Assembly: GCA_946413265.1 (NCBI GenBank)
Contig: CAMKJU010000002.1
Coordinates: forward strand, 1 to 64,000
Direction: 5' to 3'
DNA: 64,000 nucleotides
DNA from: an uncultured Lentisphaerota bacterium
Lineage (GTDB): Bacteria; Verrucomicrobiota; Kiritimatiellia; RFP12; UBA1067
The notes under the pieces: generated by a model
Databases searched by the model: none
Told to the model about the DNA's origin: nothing
The model's input: only the letters and a program-made list of their open reading frames with translations
In this document: positions 46,501 to 53,443 of the stretch, piece by piece
How positions within the stretch are numbered: the stretch's first letter is position 1
How the letters are laid out: each line of letters opens with the position of its first letter
Position numbers and translations under genes: made by a program

Positions 46501-49500
46501 AAAACGCCAGTAACTGATCTGTCAGCGAAACTGTCTGTCTCGCTGCTAGTCCTTGGAGAGCCCGACCAAGACCATGTCGTACTATTGACATAATATGTAG
46601 TGCCGTCGGAACTCTTTATGGCTTTATCATAATCCGTTCCAAATATCGAAGATGTCGATGCAGTGCGCCCCTCCTTCGTCGACGTCTGCGTCTCCCTCAC
46701 CGTCGTAACGATGTTGGATATGACGATGTCGTACTCAAATTGCGCGGCCATGTCTTCTGCGGTGCCAATGGTCTGCTCCTTGAGCGTTACGATCGTCGGC
46801 TGGGACGAGAAGTAAACGACGTAGAGCTGCGCATCGAAGCCGTAGTTGCTCCAGGTCGCGCCGTTGTCGGTGGAGTACTGGAAGCCGCGCCACGTGTTCC
46901 GAATCTGGAACGGCGGGCGGCTCGTGTTGTCGTCCTTAGCCTCGGTAATGAAGCGGAGCTGCGCACCGGTCGTGGCGTTCGTCTCGCCAATCGCGAAGGC
47001 GTAGTGCTTGTAGGCCGAGGCGTCAGAGGGATAGCTCATCGGCGTCCGCAGCGAAGCCGCCATGTCGTAGGCGTCCGTGCCGACAGACGTTGAGTCGGGC
47101 GTGCCGCCCTTCACCGCAACGGCCTTGAATCCGTCTGCGCCGATTTCCCTGTAGCCGATTTTTACGGTCTTCGGGTTCTTGTAGTAAACGATGTGGACCG
47201 TCTTGTCGCTTGGCTGCGGCCCGGTCTCGCCGTTGGCGTATTCCACCCAGGTGCAGCGCTGGTCGAGGTCGGGGTTGAACCAGAGGCGGACGATCCGGTC
47301 GTCTTCGGACACGTTGCCTTCGCTGTCGCCGAGGCCGGTGAAGGCGTAGACGTAGTCCTGAAACTCCGCTTCGTCCGGCACCGTCACGTAATCGGAATAC
47401 TGCGTGTCGAACTGGATATCCGTCTCGTTGCTCACCCGGAGCATGGCGTTCTTGAGCCAGCCGTCACGGCGGACGATCGTCTCGCCGGAGGCGTCCACCA
47501 CGTGGAACGGCACCTCGATGTAATCGCGCCAGATGGCGTAGAGGACCGTCGGCTTCGTGATGGGCGTGGCGGCGAAGTCGAACACGGGGCACTTGTCCCA
47601 TTGCTTGAAACGCACCGTGCTCCAGTGCGCGAACATCTTGTTGTCGGTGGATGAGTCGCGCACGATCTCCGGGTAAGTGGCGTAGCCGTTCAGGTAGGCG
47701 AGCTGCATGTACTGGTCGCGGCTCTCCACGTAGGTGAACTTGTCGCCCCACTTCGCCTGCCACTTGTCGTGGCTCCAGCCGATCTCGTCGTTGTTCTTGT
47801 CGAAATAGACGGGCACGCCCCATTCGGCGTAGAGGACGTTGTGGCCGCTGCCGTCCGGCGTGTCGAGCGTATCGACGCCCACGTACTGGCCACGGTCGAA
47901 ATGAGTGCCCGTGCCGTCAGCCTTCGTGTTCCAGCCAAGGAGTTCGAGCGTCACGTCGTTGCCCTCGTCATCCTGAACAACGCAGTGGTAGCCCGCGCCG
48001 TCGCTAAGGTGGCCGTAGGCGTTGTTTCTCATGCCGGAGACGGTGCGCGTCGTGTCGGTGATGTTGGTGATGAGCGTCGGGGCGTTCGGATAGGCGAGCG
48101 GGAGCGTGGTCGCCACGGCCCCGTCGATGAAGCCGCCGTTCGCGTCCGTCGTGAGGCTCACCGTCATCACCTTGTCGTAGACGGCGTCGAGCGTCAGCTG
48201 TTTGATGGTGTTGCCCTCGGCGTCGAGCGCCGTCTGGGTATAGGCGGAGTTGAAGATGAACGAGTGGCCGGGATGGAGCAGCTTGCCGTCGCCGCCGCGA
48301 ATGCGCCAGCCGAGGAACGCACTGCCCTTCGGAGGTTCGGCGGTACGGGTGACGAGGATTTCGGACTCGTCGGCGTATGCGCCCGCGTCAAGCGTGCGAA
48401 GGATGGATTCGTTCTCGTCGCCGCCGGCGATCTTGCCCTCGCCCGCCTCGTAGTGCAGACGGTAGGTGCCGATGTGCTTCCAGTGGAGGCGCAGGTAGAG
48501 GTGGTCGCGTACGGGCTGGCCGAACGCATAGAGACTCTCCGTCTCGTTGCCCTGCGCGTCCTTCTTCACCTCGTACCATCCGGCGTAGCGGTAGGCGTTG
48601 GCCACGTTGTCGTAACGCTTGCCGGGAACGATGGCGTCGTCGCTCTGGTCGGTGGTGTAGTAGGCGCGGCGCTCGTTGTTACCGATGTCGTCCTCGCGAT
48701 CCTCCCATTCGTCGGTGAGGCCGTGGTAGGCGCGGTCGCGCAGGGCGTAGAACCACTTACCGGCTCGGGATTCCACGAACGCGCGGGACGTGGTGGTGTA
48801 CTCCTGAATGTCGGTGAAGCCGTAGGTCTTCCAGAACCAGAGCGACTGCCCTTCCGCCAGCTGTCCGCCATTCGGGTCGATTGTGATCAAGTACCACTTC
48901 GCCTCCCACCCGGCGAACAGCTGAAGGTTATTGGCCGGCATGCGCTCGAAGAGCACCTTGTTCTTCGTGTAGGAGCGATACTTCTCGTCATCCGTGAAGA
49001 ATGCGCGCGTGGAGCAGGACTCGTCAATATACCACCCCGTGAAGCTGTAACCTGGATCCGCCGGCTCTGGATCGGATGGTACGTGCGATGCAATCCTGTC
49101 GGAATACAGAATGTCCTCTTGCTCGATGACTTCATTGTTCTCGGAATTGACAAAGGCAATACGCGACGGCTCGCGGTCGTAGTAGAAATAGACCTTGCTG
49201 TTGTTGGGAAGGCTCTCAGATCTGCCGCCCGAAAAAGCAATGCTCGAATTGGAGATGTCGTTGGTGTACCCGGCAATTGGATAGAAATCCTCCTTGTAGG
49301 TCAGCCAGTTGAAGTCATGGACAATCGTGTTGTACAACTTGTAGAACTTGTTGTTGTGCGTGGTGCCGTCTTCACCCATCTCGTCTTCGCTACCGACCTC
49401 GACATAGTAGTAAATCGTGCCGGTTTTGTCCTGTCCCGAAGCCTGCGTGAATGTGATGTCGGCGTCCGGCATCAACTCAATCGCCGCGAGGCGCTCGTCA

Positions 49501-51884
49501 TACTTGACCTTGTCCTTGTCCGTCCAGGTCTTGCCCGTGTATACCGTTCCATCGTCCCCGACTATCGGGAAATAGTCCTTGATGCTCGCGCCGTACAGAG
49601 CGGTGATGCGACTTATGGAATTGTCGCCGGTAACGGTCTCCACGTTGATTGCCGTCGCATTGTAGACATCCGCCGTAGTTACATACCAATAATCACCGAT
49701 CTGGATATAATAATTGCTGTTTCGATATGAGACATAATAGTTGCCGACTTTTTTCTTATTATTATTAATATTGGTCAGATAGTTGGTCTGCCTATTGCCG
49801 GGCGTCGTCGAATACGCCTTGCCGCCGTATGTGTAATTGATTGTAGTTGTTGTCGTAGTGCTCGGCGTAGATGTGAAAAATTTCAGCGTATGCACGTTGC
49901 GGTCGTAATAGACGTTGAGCACTGTTTTTCCGCTGCCTTCCACAACCGCCGCGTCGCTACAGCGGCTGTAGCTGAATCCTTCATAGTCGCCGTTACCGCC
50001 TTTGCTTTTGTCAGCTGATGTGACGCTGGCACTGTTACCAGTTCGTGCCGTGCGGCGGACGCTTTCCGCAAAATCGTACTGTTTTTCGGTATCGGCGAGA
50101 TTCGGCGCATCTGTCGCCTTCTGCCTCCAGAAAACAACGGTATAGTCGGTATCCGCCTCCGTCCAACCGCCATAGAGCGTGACGTTCTTGGTGAACTTGA
50201 GGAGGCCGTTTTCTATCGTGCCGCCCCATGTCGCAAGGCTGGCTTTCTCGGAACTGGAGAGCGAACGCAGGTTGCCGTCCGCGTCCGCCACCTGCACGCC
50301 CGTCGCCTCGCCAGTGGAGTTGGTGGCGGTGTACCAGCCGGTGAAGGTGTAGCCCGTGCGCTCAGACTTGGGGAAGCGGTTGGTGCCTTCGTCGGCGTAG
50401 TAGAACTGCGGCGGTACGTACGAGGCGCCCTTGCCGGCCTCGGCGGCGATGTAGGTGAGCCAGTTGATGTTGACGAAAACCGGATAGAGGTGGCGGGGCG
50501 TCGCCTCGGTGTCCTTCACGCGGGTGAAGACGAAGGGGCTTGTCTGGATAGAGATCGGTACGCCGTTCGTATCGGTGAGCGCGCCCGCCTTGACGGGCGT
50601 CAGGGACCAGCCGCGGAAGATCATGCGCGGCGAAGCGTTGACGTGCTGCTGGGTGTCGTCCTCGGCAACGTCGTCGTAAGTGACCTTGATGTCGCTGATG
50701 TCCACGTTCGCCCGCATGAGGTCGTGCGTCTGCGTGACGGTCTGCCCATCGACGACCACCTGGATGTTCGTGGTCCCGGACTCGGTCATGATGGCGCGGC
50801 GGACGGCGGTGATGGGCCACTCGCCCCTCGACTCCTGTTCATGGAAAATCACGTAACCTACGCGGTCGAACCGAGAGCGCAGCACGTACTCGTGCTCGCC
50901 CGTCTCGCCTTCGTTGAACACGATCGGCGAGTCGAAGTCGAACGGCTCCGTCGCGAAACCCTCGGAATCATACGTCACGCCATCTACGGTCTTGCCCTTG
51001 TTGTCCTCGCTGTAGAGATACCAACCCATGAACGTACGACCGAGCGGCGAGGGAAGCGCCTCGGGGCGGACGAGATACTGTCCGTCTTTGATGATCTGGC
51101 GAAAGGTCTTGTTGCCCTCAACGGTGATGAAGTAGCGTGGGACGTACTTGTTCCAGTCCGGATTCGGAGTGACGCCGTCTTCGAGGAACTTGTTGAAGTC
51201 GCGGCTGTAGAAGTCGTAGAGGCGTCGGGCGGGATCGCTGTCCGTCGTATGGACCGCGCCTTCGGTGATGGCGTACACGGAAAAGCCCTCGGCGGAGAAC
51301 CAGAAGGCCGTGACCGCCGTCTTTTCTTTATTATAGGTGAAACCGTAGCGGGAGGCATCCAGCTTCTCCACCGTGCCGTCGTCCGCAAGGTGAACGACGC
51401 CCAGAGAGGAAGCGTCGGTCACGGCCACCGGGGCGTCCAGCTCCACGTCCACGCGCACGGGGTCGCCCGCGTCCGGCTGCCATTTCTTGCCGCCGTGGCG
51501 GATGGAGATGTCGTACATTGCAAGGATTGCGGGTGAAGCGGCATGAGTGCCGCTTCCCCGAGACCCCTTCGGAGAAGCGACACTCTTGTCGCTTCCCCGA
51601 GACCCCTTTGGAGAAGCGACACTCTTGTCGCTTCCCCTACGCTTCATCAGACCGTCCTTGATCTTACGCTGGGCGTCTTGCGCGTGCGTGCGCGTGAGGG
51701 ATACTTCCGCACCCTCGGGGAAATGCTTGCGTCCGGCGCGGACGTCAATGCGCCCGGCTGCGCCCTTGCGCATCAGGCGAGGCGACACTTCGTCGCGAGG
51801 CATGGAAGGCTTTGCGTCGGCAGGGAACGCCAACGCCATGACCCCGGCCATTACGGCCAGAGCCCAACTCCATCTCCTTTTCAT
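43554..51884 (-). CDS. Giant InlB-repeat/SpaA-like surface adhesin (2,776 residues)
   Basis: Exported surface protein. Signal peptide about 1-24. Residues 82-117 hold the in-frame palindromic repeats. About 120-215 is a domain starting ILAMYDISI and ending FSAEGFSVYAITEG, as in large clostridial adhesins. From about 480 to 1600 are many InlB/Listeria-Bacteroides repeats (GYTFTGWYT, GYSFTGWYIDES, AYRYAGWYEVK, LFAGWEAKWYLITIDPNGG). From about 1850 come Cna-B/SpaA-like beta modules (VTIASDNLNNAGAFEISG, YTVSEVLPEGYI). No LPXTG and no membrane anchor at the C-terminus (SGFTFTWK). AAGGAGG ribosome-binding site. The next gene is PEP-CTERM. Confidence 0.85.
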   Translation of the reverse strand: MKRRWSWALAVMAGVMALAFPADAKPSMPRDEVSPRLMRKGAAGRIDVRAGRKHFPEGAEVSLTRTHAQDAQRKIKDGLMKRRGSDKSVASPKGSRGSDKSVASPKGSRGSGTHAASPAILAMYDISIRHGGKKWQPDAGDPVRVDVELDAPVAVTDASSLGVVHLADDGTVEKLDASRYGFTYNKEKTAVTAFWFSAEGFSVYAITEGAVHTTDSDPARRLYDFYSRDFNKFLEDGVTPNPDWNKYVPRYFITVEGNKTFRQIIKDGQYLVRPEALPSPLGRTFMGWYLYSEDNKGKTVDGVTYDSEGFATEPFDFDSPIVFNEGETGEHEYVLRSRFDRVGYVIFHEQESRGEWPITAVRRAIMTESGTTNIQVVVDGQTVTQTHDLMRANVDISDIKVTYDDVAEDDTQQHVNASPRMIFRGWSLTPVKAGALTDTNGVPISIQTSPFVFTRVKDTEATPRHLYPVFVNINWLTYIAAEAGKGASYVPPQFYYADEGTNRFPKSERTGYTFTGWYTATNSTGEATGVQVADADGNLRSLSSSEKASLATWGGTIENGLLKFTKNVTLYGGWTEADTDYTVVFWRQKATDAPNLADTEKQYDFAESVRRTARTGNSASVTSADKSKGGNGDYEGFSYSRCSDAAVVEGSGKTVLNVYYDRNVHTLKFFTSTPSTTTTTTINYTYGGKAYSTTPGNRQTNYLTNINNNKKKVGNYYVSYRNSNYYIQIGDYWYVTTADVYNATAINVETVTGDNSISRITALYGASIKDYFPIVGDDGTVYTGKTWTDKDKVKYDERLAAIELMPDADITFTQASGQDKTGTIYYYVEVGSEDEMGEDGTTHNNKFYKLYNTIVHDFNWLTYKEDFYPIAGYTNDISNSSIAFSGGRSESLPNNSKVYFYYDREPSRIAFVNSENNEVIEQEDILYSDRIASHVPSDPEPADPGYSFTGWYIDESCSTRAFFTDDEKYRSYTKNKVLFERMPANNLQLFAGWEAKWYLITIDPNGGQLAEGQSLWFWKTYGFTDIQEYTTTSRAFVESRAGKWFYALRDRAYHGLTDEWEDREDDIGNNERRAYYTTDQSDDAIVPGKRYDNVANAYRYAGWYEVKKDAQGNETESLYAFGQPVRDHLYLRLHWKHIGTYRLHYEAGEGKIAGGDENESILRTLDAGAYADESEILVTRTAEPPKGSAFLGWRIRGGDGKLLHPGHSFIFNSAYTQTALDAEGNTIKQLTLDAVYDKVMTVSLTTDANGGFIDGAVATTLPLAYPNAPTLITNITDTTRTVSGMRNNAYGHLSDGAGYHCVVQDDEGNDVTLELLGWNTKADGTGTHFDRGQYVGVDTLDTPDGSGHNVLYAEWGVPVYFDKNNDEIGWSHDKWQAKWGDKFTYVESRDQYMQLAYLNGYATYPEIVRDSSTDNKMFAHWSTVRFKQWDKCPVFDFAATPITKPTVLYAIWRDYIEVPFHVVDASGETIVRRDGWLKNAMLRVSNETDIQFDTQYSDYVTVPDEAEFQDYVYAFTGLGDSEGNVSEDDRIVRLWFNPDLDQRCTWVEYANGETGPQPSDKTVHIVYYKNPKTVKIGYREIGADGFKAVAVKGGTPDSTSVGTDAYDMAASLRTPMSYPSDASAYKHYAFAIGETNATTGAQLRFITEAKDDNTSRPPFQIRNTWRGFQYSTDNGATWSNYGFDAQLYVVYFSSQPTIVTLKEQTIGTAEDMAAQFEYDIVISNIVTTVRETQTSTKEGRTASTSSIFGTDYDKAIKSSDGTTYYVNSTTWSWSGSPRTSSETDSFADRSVTGVLQDGGVDTITLLQETSSPNASWDESITAVVGDTVVWGSNRKVTLTNTRTRTASVTTGQKIIIIQRPKAGFATENDNGDGAYRFTCESTPTASATSVTFTNTREAADVELHVAMSQGKTIDHDDNNWRTEAEAGYTVTIPLNKGGTFTVTEETLLARNKAGEGGVLKADPEGKLFVGVFYGVPDETNGEDENRVVLKGRVTSIGFVKPEGSSYYGLYLNNDTSLALGEYKLYYVYVEMPKIYYMREGANGALTQISPITYVGSALVKMGFGDTDTAQGTEIEVGEMPVKVASSGSGVFRIPLALDGSKEASMNQTVIAAGVDGAANLSAMSGATVAAGDALQLKVENAQLKWSVDGSAWSLFDGEPAIYAVYKETGFDLTIAVKALASAADSAVDKFTVTIASDNLNNAGAFEISGYDTETITPAGGAFTLSVTGGCSVTIHALQDNALRYTVSEVLPEGYIMTNLLINGAAPLSQVQVPNGTVTFMEKDKTVAFTNVKRYDVSFVDEDGAELKAATAYWYGTAADAIATPDAPAKAMDSANLYRFKNWTPALESVQSNTVYTAAYKAIPIPQATQRAANTNIVVTLSEEEAQAREAALVEVLKSVGVDITADDYSEADATEKLNARDPNGLRRWENLVTGTATDQLLLNTVSGNSATISAKMVADPDASIKKDLGYIVLRELRKKGDGDAWRTVAGPFEAGNPSFDIALADGNGNSVNASGLYRLVTLIVPKCDLSITNEIPSTNIIGVLEVKSPTTSTVTAVPWRQLASDPAKAVDITVNNYVAGLNLSTGDAVYALDADARTYRMWKVKADGTWEMVTTVSGAADGTYKITEAGAPDVVSMSCGGAAWVQRANTSKPYFLVGQYDESAFTVEVPGATDKGPGLALIANPSFSGVKLNDLDWSKYAIDPRDTIRIVENGVQTTLWYNNKNNKWGHYESKTVEWFGATFVTSQFVPYEKAIPSGTGFFYFRAASSGFTFTWK
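51535..51639. repeat. Palindromic coding repeat family A in the adhesin (3 x 39 bp)
   Basis: Units start at 51535, 51574 and 51613, each 39 bp (13 codons), the last incomplete. Plus-strand core GAAGCGACACTCTTGTCGCTTC, with a variant first copy (GCATGAGTGC centre). In the coding direction the cores give SDKSVASP, the same frame as SGESAASP in waaA. They lie between the signal peptide and the first domain. Confidence 0.86.
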
Positions 51885-51921
51885 CCTCTTTTTGCCTCCT
51901 TCTTTCTAAATATAAACAATA

Positions 51922-51957
51922 CCTTACGGTAGTGAGTACAAAAAACTACCGTAAAGG
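51922..51957 (-). promoter_or_regulatory. Dyad upstream of the adhesin gene
   Basis: TTACGGTAGT (51924-51933) and ACTACCGTAA (51945-51954) form a perfect 10-bp inverted repeat with an 11-bp centre; arms extend imperfectly by ACC/GGT. It lies about 40 bp ahead of the adhesin ATG, where a -35 would be. It could be an operator, possibly for the adjacent GntR/LacI-type regulator, or an RNA hairpin. Confidence 0.5.
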
Positions 51958-52153
51958 TTACGAGAATCCTTCAGCCGTACTCCTCTTCGGGCATCCAAAC
52001 ACCGTCAATCTGACACCCCCACCCCCCAAAAGCCTTCAAGGGGCAGAAAGTGATAGGGATTATACCAAACTCACCGCCTCAAAGCAACTGCTTTGAGCGT
52101 TTTTTTTTTCGCAAAAACCGCAAAATGCATTGGGGAGGGCATAGTTTCCCGGA

Positions 52154-52252
52154 TTCTCCGGATATTCCGGATTCTCCGGACTTTCCGGATTCTCCGGACT
52201 TTCCGGACTTTCCGGATTCTCCGGACTTTCCGGATATTCCGGATATTCCGGA
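52154..52252. repeat. 9-bp minisatellite with TCCGGA core (11 units)
   Basis: Eleven head-to-tail 9-mers of form NNNTCCGGA, where NNN is TTC, TAT or CTT; the core TCCGGA is itself a palindrome. The units differ only in those three bases. The array ends 20 bp before the regulator's stop codon side (52272). Four degenerate units of the same period occur at 53399-53434, upstream of the regulator's start. Confidence 0.85.
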
Positions 52253-52271
52253 TTTGCCACTGCCCCGCCTT

Positions 52272-53360
52272 TCAGAACGGGAAGGTCTCCCCGATAACGT
52301 AGCGCGGCTTGATTTGCGGCGGCCGGGGGATGCGTCCCCGCGTGAGAATGGCGAGGGCGAAATCGGCCACTTTTTCCCCCGCCTCGACCGGATTGATCTC
52401 AATGCGCGTAACCGGCTTAATGTAGACGGGGCCGATGCCGGCGTTTGAAAACGTCACGATTTTCACGTCCTCGGGGATCTTGATGCCGGAAGCGAGAAAG
52501 GCCATGGTCGCGCCCTGCGTGAAAAACCCGTCCCTGAACAGCAGAAGTTCCGGAATGCTTGTGCGGGGCATGGTGGCGAACGCTTCGTAGCCGCAATGCA
52601 CGATGCCGTCGAAGCGCCCCCAGCCTTCCTTGCTGCACGAAATGGTCATCCAGGAGCTGTCGATTCCCCTTTCCGCGAGCGCGGGTTGCGCGTCAAGCGT
52701 ATCAGCCCCCTCGTTGCGCACCTGCGCGACGTGCTTCACGCCGGCCTTTTGGCAGTGGTCGGCGAATTGCGAGATTGCCTCCTCGGGGGAGAACCGGATC
52801 CAGGGGTGGTCGTCGGATTCCGGTTTGTCGCCGTAGACGAAGAAATGGTTGACGCCGGACTCCGCAAGGACCTTTTGAACCTGCGGCGAGGCGCGGACGG
52901 CGATGACGAGATCGGTCGCGCGAAGGAGTTCGCTCTTCAGAAACGCGAGTTTGTCGTTCTCGTCACGAGAAAACGAGGCGACCGAAAACGAATAGCCTGA
53001 CGCCGTCAGCCTACGGCCCACGATGTCTATCAGCTGGCACGGATGGTATCGGCCCACGTCTTCGTCGGGCATGATGAACAGAACACGTCCGCGCAGGACG
53101 TTGTCGCCGCGCGACAGGACGACGGTTCCGACATGCGGTCTGGAACAGGCATAGCCCTCCCTCGCCAGACATTCCGTCACGCGACGGGCCTGGGCGAAGG
53201 TCAGCCCCGTCGTCTTGCATATCTCGCCGATGGTCGGAAGTTTTTCGCCGCCCGTTATCCGTCCGAATGTGATTTCCTCTTTTATGAAGCGGCACAGGGC
53301 GTCCACCAAGCTGGTGGCGCCATCCGGCACGAAGTGGAAGTCATTGAGGATGTTTCGCAT
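52272..53360 (-). CDS. GntR/LacI-type transcriptional regulator
   Basis: A 362-residue protein. N-terminal GntR winged helix (about 15-80: LVDALCRFIKEEITFGRITGGEKLPTIGEICKTTGLTFAQARRVTECLAREGY), then a LacI/periplasmic-binding-like effector domain from about residue 92 (RVLFIMPDEDVGRYHPCQLIDIV to the end), as in sugar-responsive regulators. Start set at 53360; the longer frame from 53399 would begin upstream of the predicted transcription start. It is the next gene upstream of the adhesin operon on the same strand, so it may control it or sense a sugar for it. Confidence 0.88.
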   Translation of the reverse strand: MRNILNDFHFVPDGATSLVDALCRFIKEEITFGRITGGEKLPTIGEICKTTGLTFAQARRVTECLAREGYACSRPHVGTVVLSRGDNVLRGRVLFIMPDEDVGRYHPCQLIDIVGRRLTASGYSFSVASFSRDENDKLAFLKSELLRATDLVIAVRASPQVQKVLAESGVNHFFVYGDKPESDDHPWIRFSPEEAISQFADHCQKAGVKHVAQVRNEGADTLDAQPALAERGIDSSWMTISCSKEGWGRFDGIVHCGYEAFATMPRTSIPELLLFRDGFFTQGATMAFLASGIKIPEDVKIVTFSNAGIGPVYIKPVTRIEINPVEAGEKVADFALAILTRGRIPRPPQIKPRYVIGETFPF

Positions 53361-53370
53361 GGGTGATAGT

Positions 53371-53399
53371 AGTATATAAGATTTGCGCTCCAATAGCAA
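53371..53399 (-). promoter_or_regulatory. Regulator promoter overlapping degenerate 9-bp repeats
   Basis: Minus strand -35 TTGCTA (53394-53399), 17-bp spacer, -10 TATACT (53371-53376). Only 10 bases separate the -10 from the ATG, so the leader would be about 4 bases. The -35 abuts degenerate 9-bp units (53399-53434), suggesting an upstream control site. Confidence 0.5.
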
Positions 53400-53434
53400 T
53401 TCCGGAAGTTACGGAAATTCTGGAGTTTCCGGCC
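53399..53434. repeat. Degenerate TCCGGA-type 9-bp units
   Basis: Four successive 9-mers ATTCCGGAA, GTTACGGAA, ATTCTGGAG, TTTCCGGCC, a worn version of the array at 52154-52252. They sit between the kinase gene's stop (53444) and the regulator's -35. Confidence 0.6.
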
Positions 53435-53443
53435 TCAATTGTC

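Larger units (their letters stand above)
51885..52271. other. Gap between regulator and adhesin genes
   Basis: 387 bp without a convincing gene. From the adhesin side it holds the AAGGAGG ribosome-binding site, a TATATT -10-like box (about 51909-51914), the TTACGGTAGT dyad (51924-51954), a C-rich run (52014-52028), a run of nine T with a hairpin-like ACTGCTTTGAGC flank (about 52088-52110), and the 9-bp minisatellite (52154-52252). Confidence 0.6.

Noticed and set aside
52154-52252. Possible CRISPR array
   Set aside because: Units are 9 bp, contiguous and without spacers; this is a minisatellite.
52079-52448. Frames of S-G-x or P-E/D-x repeats over the 9-bp array as a real repeat protein
   Set aside because: All frames through a 9-bp tandem repeat look periodic; no start signal fits and the region overlaps the regulator's 3' end.
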